DNA from: UBA12026 sp035291405
GTDB taxonomy: Bacteria; Patescibacteriota; Microgenomatia; UBA8517
Direction: 5' to 3'
Length of the DNA: 10,872 nt
Assembly (NCBI GenBank): GCA_035291405.1
Contig: DATDSD010000028.1
Location: 1 to 10,872 of the forward strand
How positions within the stretch are numbered: position 1 is the first letter of the stretch; each line of letters opens with the position of its first letter. A program made the translations under genes and the position numbers. The notes beneath the pieces were generated by a model that saw only the letters and a list, made by a program, of their open reading frames with translations, searched no databases and was not told the origin of the DNA. Of this stretch, positions 1 through 6,235 are shown one piece after another.

Positions 1-1277
1 CCTGATACATCTTCAAGAGAATAACCAAGCCCTGGATAACTATTAGGATCAGTCGTCCAGTCTTGTAAAGTTACATGAGTACAAGGTGTGGCGCCACAAG
101 TGGTATCTTGAATACAACTTATAGATTCACCAGCGGTAGCTCCTGTACAAACTTTTCCGTCTTTACCCATCTGGTCGTTTTCTTCTGCATATACTTTGTA
201 ACCCGCCGCAGAGTTTGTTGAAACTGTTAATTGCTGATTAGTGTTATGAGTTGCTGCCAAGTAAGTTGACGAAAGAGTTCCCCAAGGAACAGACATGGCT
301 GTAGTGTCAGGAGAAGATGCTGTTCTTGTAATACCGCAATAACTTCCAGAATCCGTTGTAACACCGGCTACAGTGAACGAAAGTGTCTCATCAACCGTTG
401 CTGATATAAAAACTCCTTCAACTGGAGAAACGGTAACATCTGATTGATCAAGAGTGTTGGTCCCACCATCTCTTGTCTTGATATTAATTTGATATGAATC
501 AGCTTGACCTTGAGTGTGTGTGGTTAAAGGAGCGGGGTTAATAATTCCCGGGGCAGAGTCAATAGTTACTGTAATTGCTTTACTGGCTGCACAAGTTGCT
601 GCTGATCTGGTAAACAAAATAGTATGGTCGGTTGAAGATCCGTTTCCTGCGGTTACCGTTGCCGAACCCCACCCTGCAGAAGTACATCCGGTAATATCTG
701 AAACTGATACGTCTCCCGCGGCAATTGAACTAAGGTCAAAACCGTTATTGGCAAGAGTTGCAGCTGTATCCGGTATACCGTCGTTTGCATTCCCAGTTCC
801 ACTTTTGGCGGCAGGAATTGTGATGAGAAGTGTTCCTCCAATGGGTACCTCAGTTGCTGTTGTAAAAGAAATTGCAAGACTTCCTGATTGTGTTGCAACA
901 ACATAATCGGTTGCAAGAAGTGTTGCACCAAGGGCGCCGGTTACGTTAAATGTGTCAGTATCTACGATGTTTGCAACAGTATAGGTAACGCTTCCTGTAC
1001 ACCCATCTTCTGTTGCATTTGTAATACAAACAACATCTTTAGGAAACAAATGATCTGTATCGTTATCTGCATTTCCCGAGCCATCAATGTTAACAACAGA
1101 GGTTCCTGTTGTTCCTGAAGCGACACCGGCTCTATATGAAAATCTTGCATTGGAAAGTGTTGCTGAAGCTGATGTAAAGTTAGCTGAGTGGGTTTTATTA
1201 ATTGGTTTTACGAAATAAAAACCCAACGCTACAAAAACTATTATTAAAGATAATGTTAGTGCCTTTTTCTTGGCCAT
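1..1277 (-). CDS. Secreted surface protein, partial (C-terminus beyond left edge)
   Basis: The frame is open from an ATG at 1277 to the window edge, giving 425 full codons. Residues 2-5 are basic (AKKK) and residues 6-23 form a hydrophobic helix, so this is a signal peptide or N-terminal anchor. The rest is Thr/Ser/Ala/Gly/Val-rich beta-type sequence with about nine cysteines after the signal, as in extracellular Ig-like proteins. Residues 34-50 (FTSASATLSNARFSYRA) match the opening I know from Patescibacterial surface proteins. A module from about residue 332 (WGTL, then GYKVYAEEN at 359-367, DTTC at 391-394, W407, LGYSLED) repeats motifs of the 241-aa protein upstream in the operon. The start overlaps the preceding gene by 22 bp and has no Shine-Dalgarno site, so translation is probably coupled. 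The function is unknown. A structural or adhesive cell-envelope role is inferred. Confidence 0.85.
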   Translation of the reverse strand, partial: MAKKKALTLSLIIVFVALGFYFVKPINKTHSANFTSASATLSNARFSYRAGVASGTTGTSVVNIDGSGNADNDTDHLFPKDVVCITNATEDGCTGSVTYTVANIVDTDTFNVTGALGATLLATDYVVATQSGSLAISFTTATEVPIGGTLLITIPAAKSGTGNANDGIPDTAATLANNGFDLSSIAAGDVSVSDITGCTSAGWGSATVTAGNGSSTDHTILFTRSAATCAASKAITVTIDSAPGIINPAPLTTHTQGQADSYQINIKTRDGGTNTLDQSDVTVSPVEGVFISATVDETLSFTVAGVTTDSGSYCGITRTASSPDTTAMSVPWGTLSSTYLAATHNTNQQLTVSTNSAAGYKVYAEENDQMGKDGKVCTGATAGESISCIQDTTCGATPCTHVTLQDWTTDPNSYPGLGYSLEDVS

Positions 1278-2170
1278 AGCTTAAATATGATCCGTTGTCT
1301 AATTATTGTCAAGAGGAAAATTAGAAAACCTAAAATTGAGAATGGAAATGAATAGGAAATAGCTTCTTTTTGATAAATTTTTGGATCTTCATCAATTGAA
1401 AATTCCAATTTTGCGGTGATTTTTCCTAAGTAAAATTTATCCTTTAGATTGCAATTTATTAATGTTTGGTCATTAATACAACTAATATTTCTCGTATATC
1501 CTGAAAGAATATTCTGTGGAGCAATGTTAATAATTTCGTCATCTACAATAATCTTTCCATTAGGTTTCCAGTAGGAATTCCCATCGTTTTTAAGTTTTAC
1601 TGTGTAGATTATCTTTCCAAATAGCGAATCAATAATTTTAGGAGCAGTGAATTCAATAATCTCAGCAGATTTTTTGGGATTGCCATCTATTGAAACAGTT
1701 AATAATATGTTTGCACCAATTTGGGATTTGAAGTTGGAAGAATTCTGATTAAGTAAATCGACAGATTCACTTGTTTCAAAGATTATTGTTAAAAAATGAT
1801 CGATTTCGGGAGTATCTGACGGTGGTAAAAAACGAACATCAAAATCAAATTTCTCCTGCCCCCTTAACTTAAATGGCTCTTTATCGTATATAACCCAATT
1901 AGGGCTCAAGTCATCTGTTAAATTGATATTACCCAGATCATCTGCGGGTTCAAAATAGATAATTTTAGGAGTTATGGTAGTATCCCCACCTAAATTGGTT
2001 ACGGTAAAAATCTGTTTGACCTCTTTTCCAGGTTGAATCATAAGTTCAAAGATAGGGGGAGAAACAGAAAGACTAATTGCTTGTGCATCTACGTCTTTGG
2101 CAAACAAAAAAGGAAAGACAGTAAACAGTAGAAGTGGAATAATAAATATTGTTAATTGTGTTTTTTTCAT
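1256..2170 (-). CDS. Secreted, membrane-anchored Ig-fold protein resembling DUF916/WxL-interacting proteins
   Basis: This 304-aa protein has a signal peptide (MKK start, hydrophobic 7-24, likely cleavage after DAQ at 28-30). A first beta domain at about 32-160 contains QPGKEVKQIFTVTNLG (46-61). A second lies at about 165-270 with two cysteines (C231, C240) that could pair. A hydrophobic helix at about 275-291 is followed by a very basic tail (RQRIIFKLWPRKRH). The expected topology is an extracytoplasmic body anchored by its C-terminus. Two Ig-like domains, the 'PG...Q...V.N' strand, IGANILLTVS at 151-160 and the C-terminal anchor match the layout of Firmicutes DUF916/DUF3324 proteins, which bind WxL surface proteins. 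That assignment is an analogy and I cannot show homology. The gene starts 1 bp after the stop of the 241-aa gene, with no visible Shine-Dalgarno site. It overlaps the next gene by 22 bp, so it belongs to one translationally coupled operon. Confidence 0.85.
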   Translation of the reverse strand: MKKTQLTIFIIPLLLFTVFPFLFAKDVDAQAISLSVSPPIFELMIQPGKEVKQIFTVTNLGGDTTITPKIIYFEPADDLGNINLTDDLSPNWVIYDKEPFKLRGQEKFDFDVRFLPPSDTPEIDHFLTIIFETSESVDLLNQNSSNFKSQIGANILLTVSIDGNPKKSAEIIEFTAPKIIDSLFGKIIYTVKLKNDGNSYWKPNGKIIVDDEIINIAPQNILSGYTRNISCINDQTLINCNLKDKFYLGKITAKLEFSIDEDPKIYQKEAISYSFPFSILGFLIFLLTIIRQRIIFKLWPRKRH

Positions 2171-2171
2171 T

Positions 2172-2897
2172 TTAATACGACGGTACTGCTATAAAAGTAA
2201 TTTTATTCTGATATGTTCCAGCAGGTTGGACAGAACTAACATTTATTTTATAAGTAATAGTTGCTGTTCTACTGGAGCCTACATTTGCCGATGTCATTAT
2301 TGTTGCTGGGGATTCTACACTGCTTGCGTCCGAAAACTGTCTGAAATAAGTAGTATCGGTAAAATCGGCGGGAACATCGTCTCCGTCCATGTTAAATCCA
2401 AATCCATATTTTGTCCCCAATGTCCAGGCTGCGGCCGTTGTCTCTGAACACGTTGTATCACAGAGTGTGTCAATTATGGTGTCACTGCCGTCTGAAGTCT
2501 TTAGAGGATTATTTTCATAAGCTTTAACCGAATATCCTCCTGCTCCACCTGCAGATACTATAATAGTAGAGGAAGATGTGGATGGAGTTCCGGGAGTTAA
2601 TGTTCCAAAATTTTTTTGAATGTCACTAATTGAGAAACTGAAAGGAATAATTGAATGAATATACTGGAATCCTGCCCTTGCAATATAACCTGCTGACGTA
2701 AACCTTCCCGCAACACTTTGGCCAATTGTAGAGTCAAGTTTGTAATTTGTGGATGTGGGGATTCCTGCACCTGAATTCAAGTTTGGAAACTGGATACGAT
2801 AATTTGGAGACTCGATTTTTTCCTGTGCATGGATTGGAAAATAGAAAAGAACAAGAAAAAAACCAGTAAATAGTAATAACTTAAGAACTTTTTTCAT
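2172..2897 (-). CDS. Secreted surface protein with GTL / GYSV / W-Y-GFGFN module
   Basis: This 241-aa protein has a signal peptide (MKK start, hydrophobic 7-22, likely cleavage near HAQ at 23-25) and no later membrane helix. The region at about 30-85 (SPNYRIQFPNLNSG, TSTNYKLDSTIGQSVAG, AGFQYI) and the second half are patterns I recognise from Microgenomates secreted proteins. The second half has FGTLTPG at 97-103, GGYSVKAYENN at 120-130, paired cysteines C146 and C150, WTL at 158-160, YGFGFNM at 164-170, YFRQFSD and a terminal AGTYQNKITFIAVPSY. Its order resembles a WxL cell-wall-binding domain (FG, then Gly-aromatic-x-aliphatic, then GTY before the end), but the true W-x-L positions are replaced. 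The start overlaps the 119-aa gene by 17 bp. An AGAGGT Shine-Dalgarno site 8 nt upstream supports the ATG at 2897. A cell-surface role is likely, but the ligand is unknown. Confidence 0.87.
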   Translation of the reverse strand: MKKVLKLLLFTGFFLVLFYFPIHAQEKIESPNYRIQFPNLNSGAGIPTSTNYKLDSTIGQSVAGRFTSAGYIARAGFQYIHSIIPFSFSISDIQKNFGTLTPGTPSTSSSTIIVSAGGAGGYSVKAYENNPLKTSDGSDTIIDTLCDTTCSETTAAAWTLGTKYGFGFNMDGDDVPADFTDTTYFRQFSDASSVESPATIMTSANVGSSRTATITYKINVSSVQPAGTYQNKITFIAVPSY

Positions 2898-3240
2898 TTT
2901 GAAGTACCTCTATTTCATTATCCCTACCTTGTATTTCATCTTCCAATATTTTCTCTTCAGTTTTAAGTACCTTTATCACTTCTTCAGCTTTCCCCTTTTT
3001 ATCTTCAAGTTTTCTTAACCTGCCTATAAGGTAAGAAATTATTCCAACCGAGATAAAAAAATAAACTATGAACAGGAACGAGTAATGAAAAACTTCAACC
3101 CAGGTAATTACAAGAATGGAGGTTACTATAATGGTTGCAAGATCAATCCATTTTCTGACACGTAAATAAATATTATTTTTGCGAAACAAAAAATGGGAAG
3201 TGGTGTAAAGAATAATAATTAAGGCAAGTAGATAAAGCAT
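2881..3240 (-). CDS. Small membrane protein with cytoplasmic coiled-coil tail
   Basis: I do not recognise this 119-aa protein. It has hydrophobic segments at about 1-18, 33-49 and 52-73. A charged, Lys/Glu-rich helix follows at about 74-116 with a leucine/isoleucine heptad-like pattern typical of a coiled coil. There are no catalytic motifs. By the positive-inside rule, the RKNNIYLRVRK loop and the GRLRKLEDKK junction suggest that the tail is cytoplasmic. The gene heads the minus-strand surface operon, and its last 17 bp overlap the start of the 241-aa secreted protein. It could help secrete, assemble or anchor the surface proteins that follow, but this rests on position alone. The start at 3240 lies 40 bp from the divergent leuS start, and a candidate promoter lies between them. 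Confidence 0.75.
   Translation of the reverse strand: MLYLLALIIILYTTSHFLFRKNNIYLRVRKWIDLATIIVTSILVITWVEVFHYSFLFIVYFFISVGIISYLIGRLRKLEDKKGKAEEVIKVLKTEEKILEDEIQGRDNEIEVLQNEKSS
2906..2911 (-). promoter_or_regulatory. Shine-Dalgarno site of the 241-aa gene
   Basis: Read on the minus strand, AGAGGT lies 8 nt before the ATG at 2897, inside the 3' end of the 119-aa gene. It is the clearest ribosome-binding site in the window and it fixes the start of the downstream gene. The other genes that start inside operons (at 2170, 1277, 6219 and 7298) lack one. Confidence 0.6.
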
Positions 3241-3248
3241 TGCTTTTT

Positions 3249-3277
3249 AGTTTAATTAAAATTGGTGTAAAATACAA
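3249..3277 (-). promoter_or_regulatory. Candidate promoter of the surface-protein operon
   Basis: On the minus strand, TTGTAT (3277-3272) and TAAACT (3254-3249) are separated by exactly 17 nt, the preferred sigma70 spacing. TAAACT keeps the three most conserved -10 positions. The gene start is 8 nt further on, so any 5' leader would be nearly absent. The candidate overlaps the leuS -10 box on the other strand. Neither hexamer is a strong match, so this is tentative. Confidence 0.4.
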
Positions 3278-3280
3278 ACC
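3266..3280 (+). promoter_or_regulatory. leuS -10 box adjacent to the start codon
   Basis: TAAAAT (3268-3273, 5/6 to TATAAT, preceded directly by TG) ends 7 nt before the first ATG of leuS. Transcription would start at or next to the ATG, giving a leaderless mRNA. No clear -35 box lies 16-18 nt upstream and there is no Shine-Dalgarno site. A second ATG follows at 3284 and could be the true start. Confidence 0.5.
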
Positions 3281-5560
3281 ATGATGGCTTATGATCACAA
3301 AAAGGTAGAAAAAAAGTGGCAGGAGGTGTGGGAAAAAGAAGGAATTTATACTCCAGATATTAAAAAAACATCCAAAAAGGATAAATTTTACAACTTGTTT
3401 ATGTTTCCATACCCTTCTGCAGAAGGACTACATGCGGGGCATGCCTTTTCATCTACCGGCTCTGATATCTATGGCAGGTTTATGAGAATGAATGGAAAGA
3501 TAGTTTTTCAACCAATGGGTTATGATTCGTTTGGAATTCATCCTGAAAATTATGCTTTTAAAACAGGAGAACATCCAAAAACAATGCTTGATAGAACAAT
3601 TAAACACTATGAAGAGCAATTTAAAAGTTTGGGTCATGGTTATGATTGGACCAGAACAGTGACCACTTCTGATCCAGAATATTACAGATGGACACAGTGG
3701 TTGTTTACAGAAATGTTTAAGGCAGGTTTAGCTTACAGGAAAAACGCAAAAGTTAATTTTTGTCCTTCTTGTAAAACAGTTCTTGCTGATGAACAGGTTA
3801 TGTCACCAAAACAAGCCGGAAAAGAAGCCAAGGATAAAGATGGAAATGTAATTTCTGAGGAAGATGTAAATGTTTGTGAGAGGTGTGGAACAGTTGTAGA
3901 GAAAAAAGATTTAGATCAATGGTTTTTCAAAATCACCGACTATGCAGACAGGCTATTAGAGGGTCTGGATAAAATCAATTGGAGCAGTAGGGTGAAGATT
4001 GCTCAAAAAGAATGGATTGGAAGATCGAAAGGAAGGATTATCAAATTTAAAGCCGAAGAGGGGGAAGATATAGAAGTCTTCACCACCAGACCGGATACTT
4101 TAAATGCTGTTACGTTTCTGGCCACCTCCGATATGTATGAGGAGGGGTCTAAAGAGAAAACGGGAGAGTTCAGTGGTAAATATGCAATTAGCCCCCTTGA
4201 TGGCAGGAAAATCCCAATTTGGAAAACCAACTACGTGGCACCCAATTATGGAACGGGTGTAGTAATGGGTGTTCCGGCACACGACCAAAGAGATATGGAA
4301 TTTGCCAAAAAGTACCATATTGATATAGTGGATTTGGAACCTGAAGAAAATAATATTGGTAAAGATTACACAAACTACCATCTAAGAGATTGGTTGGTCA
4401 GTAGACAAAGATACTGGGGAGCACCAATACCTATGATCAACTGCAATAAATGTGGTTGGCAGCCTGTTCCTGAGAGTGATTTACCTGTTCTTTTACCAGA
4501 TATCAAAGATTATAAACCAGAAGGAACGGGAAGAGGGCCACTGGATAATCATCCTGAATTTTTCAAAACTATTTGTCCTAAATGTGGTGGAGAAGGAAGA
4601 CGTGAGACTGATGTTATGGATACTTTTGTCGATTCCTCTTGGTATTTTTTAAGATACCCGTCTGTTGGTGTAGAAAGTTCTACTAAGATATCTTTTGATA
4701 GTGATATGTCCAAGGTTTGGTTGCCTGTTGACCTTTACTTTGGTGGTGCTGAGCATTCTGTTCTTCACTTGATGTATGCCAGGTTTGTAAATATGGTAAT
4801 GCATGACAGGGGATATTTAAATCATGATGAACCATTTCCAAAGTTTTTTGCCCACGGATTAATGATCAAAGACGGTGCCAAAATGAGTAAATCTCGTGGA
4901 AACGTGGTTAATCCTGATATTTATATAGACAAATATGGAGCAGATACATTAAGACTCTATGTTACATTCATGGGACCAATGGACGGTTCTCCTGATTTTA
5001 GGGATTCGGGAATTGAGGGAATGAGTAGGTTCTTAAAAAGAATTTTGTCTCTTGTTGAGAAGAAATTTGATCCTTCAAAAGAAGACTTAAAAGCTGTTTA
5101 TATTAAGATTCACCAAGTGATTAAAAAGATAACAGAAGATATCAAAGAGTTTAAATTTAACACATCAATAGCCTCGATTATGGAGCTTGTTAATGTAATT
5201 GAAGAAAAAGGAGCCGATGAGAAGATATTAAAGATATTGGTTCAACTCTTAGCTCCCTTTGCACCACATGTGACAGAGGAGTTGTGGAGAACTCGCTTAA
5301 ACGAAAAGGAATCAATTCATATTTCCAAGTGGCCAAAATACGACGAAAAGTATCTAAAGGAAGATAATTTAACATTAGCAATTCAGATTAATGGAAAAGT
5401 AAGAGGAGAAATAACCATAGAAAGTGAGAAAGCTAAAGATAAAGAATTTGTGATTAAAGAGGCTCAAAAGAACGAAAAAATAACTAAATGGTTTGAGGAT
5501 AAAGAGATCAAAAAAGAAATCTTTGTGCCTGGTAAGTTGGTTAATTTTGTTTTAAAGTAG
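3281..5560 (+). CDS. leuS: Leucyl-tRNA synthetase with shortened editing domain
   Basis: This class I enzyme attaches leucine to tRNA-Leu in the cytoplasm using ATP. At 759 aa it is shorter than the usual 800-870. The HIGH motif is HAGH (51-54) after FPYPSAEGL, and KMSKS is at 534-538. A zinc hairpin has CPSC (161-164) and C199/C202, with about 24 extra residues between the pairs. A second Cys4 ribbon has CNKC (388-391) and CPKC (432-435). The editing domain lies between WIGRS (245-249) and RDWLVSRQRYWG (369-380). It is only about 118 aa, yet it keeps TTRPDT (268-273) and HDQRD (334-338). As in Bacillus-type enzymes, there is no large leucine-specific insert before KMSKS. The C-terminal tRNA-binding domain is complete (INGKVRGEI, then VPGKLVNFVLK). 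The start at 3281 is supported by the adjacent -10 box; MM leaves 3284 possible. A competence cluster follows 72 bp downstream. Confidence 0.97.
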   Translation: MMAYDHKKVEKKWQEVWEKEGIYTPDIKKTSKKDKFYNLFMFPYPSAEGLHAGHAFSSTGSDIYGRFMRMNGKIVFQPMGYDSFGIHPENYAFKTGEHPKTMLDRTIKHYEEQFKSLGHGYDWTRTVTTSDPEYYRWTQWLFTEMFKAGLAYRKNAKVNFCPSCKTVLADEQVMSPKQAGKEAKDKDGNVISEEDVNVCERCGTVVEKKDLDQWFFKITDYADRLLEGLDKINWSSRVKIAQKEWIGRSKGRIIKFKAEEGEDIEVFTTRPDTLNAVTFLATSDMYEEGSKEKTGEFSGKYAISPLDGRKIPIWKTNYVAPNYGTGVVMGVPAHDQRDMEFAKKYHIDIVDLEPEENNIGKDYTNYHLRDWLVSRQRYWGAPIPMINCNKCGWQPVPESDLPVLLPDIKDYKPEGTGRGPLDNHPEFFKTICPKCGGEGRRETDVMDTFVDSSWYFLRYPSVGVESSTKISFDSDMSKVWLPVDLYFGGAEHSVLHLMYARFVNMVMHDRGYLNHDEPFPKFFAHGLMIKDGAKMSKSRGNVVNPDIYIDKYGADTLRLYVTFMGPMDGSPDFRDSGIEGMSRFLKRILSLVEKKFDPSKEDLKAVYIKIHQVIKKITEDIKEFKFNTSIASIMELVNVIEEKGADEKILKILVQLLAPFAPHVTEELWRTRLNEKESIHISKWPKYDEKYLKEDNLTLAIQINGKVRGEITIESEKAKDKEFVIKEAQKNEKITKWFEDKEIKKEIFVPGKLVNFVLK

Positions 5561-5587
5561 TAGCGATATGTGGCCACTAACCTTAAT

Positions 5588-5632
5588 TGGTAAAATAGAT
5601 TCCTAAGTTTTCCTGTGTTATAACTAATTAAA
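5588..5632 (+). promoter_or_regulatory. Promoter region of the comEA-comEC operon
   Basis: Two extended -10 elements lie in the 72-bp leuS-comEA gap. TGGTAAAAT (5588-5596) would give a leader of roughly 30 nt. TGTTATAAC (5616-5624) ends 8 nt before the GTG start and would give an almost leaderless mRNA. Neither has a good -35 box. The gap holds no convincing terminator for leuS, so read-through from leuS is also possible. Confidence 0.45.
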
Positions 5633-6235
5633 GTGCAGAAGTTTTTTGACGATAATCAGAAACTTATTATATTTCTTCTTCTTGGACTTATCTTAATAGG
5701 TTTTGGAGTACTCTTTTACAAAACTGATATCTTTTCTTCTAATGACAAAGTAGAGGTTTTAAATAATGTCACAGAGCCCCAAGACGATAAATCAGAAATA
5801 GTTGTGGAAATTGCTGGTGCAGTTATTAAACCGGGAGTTTATAAATTATCTTTTGGGTCAAGGATTGATGATTTATTAATAATTTCCGGAGGGTTATCAC
5901 AAGATGCCAACAGAAGTTGGGTGGAAAAAAATATTAATAGGGCAGCAAAACTTATTGATGGACAAAAGCTTTACATCTATCACTCTGACGAAATAAGTGC
6001 TAAAGATTCGGGGGGTATCAAACTAGATCAAGGTGTTTTGGGGATTAATGACGGGGGACATATAAATATCAATACTTCCAGTCAAAAAGAGCTAGAGTCA
6101 TTGGTTGGAATTGGTCCTGTTTACGCCCAAAATATCATTGAACACAGACCTTACTCAACTTTGGAAGAATTGGTAACAAAAGGGGTAGTTAGTCAAAAAG
6201 TCTTTGATAAAATAAAAAATGAAATTACAAACTAA
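5633..6235 (+). CDS. comEA: ComEA-like DNA receptor (SLBB + helix-hairpin-helix)
   Basis: ComEA is the membrane-anchored receptor that binds double-stranded DNA outside the cell and passes it to the ComEC channel during natural transformation. This 200-aa copy has an N-terminal membrane helix (about 11-29) and a short linker. An SLBB domain follows at about 55-117 (VVEIAGAVIKPGVYKL, then GGLSQDA). A C-terminal helix-hairpin-helix pair at about 143-198 has the signature ININTSSQKELESLVGIGP followed by AQNIIEHRPYSTLEEL. Domain order and length are those of standard Gram-positive ComEA. The start is GTG at 5633; an in-frame TAA at 5621-5623 excludes a longer form with a normal start codon. The last 17 bp overlap the comEC channel gene, so translation of the two is probably coupled. 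Confidence 0.93.
   Translation: MQKFFDDNQKLIIFLLLGLILIGFGVLFYKTDIFSSNDKVEVLNNVTEPQDDKSEIVVEIAGAVIKPGVYKLSFGSRIDDLLIISGGLSQDANRSWVEKNINRAAKLIDGQKLYIYHSDEISAKDSGGIKLDQGVLGINDGGHININTSSQKELESLVGIGPVYAQNIIEHRPYSTLEELVTKGVVSQKVFDKIKNEITN

Noticed and set aside
514..1150. Open frames on the plus strand (514-906, 888-1118) and in other minus frames (653-931, 962-1150)
   Set aside because: They lie inside the continuous minus-strand secreted-protein frame, which has a signal peptide and family motifs. The overlapping frames have no recognisable domains or start signals.
2097..2447. Plus-strand open frame opposite the 304-aa and 241-aa genes
   Set aside because: It is a Cys/Ser-rich shadow translation with no family resemblance, antisense to two well-supported genes.
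3449..5381. Open frames antisense to or out of frame with leuS (3449-3637, 4003-4381, 4452-4652, 5190-5381)
   Set aside because: The leuS frame is complete with all motifs, and these are by-products of its codon composition.
5570..5577. GTGGCCAC perfect palindrome downstream of leuS
   Set aside because: It is only 8 bp, with no loop and no following T-run, so it is not an intrinsic terminator. A single short palindrome is also not enough to call an operator.
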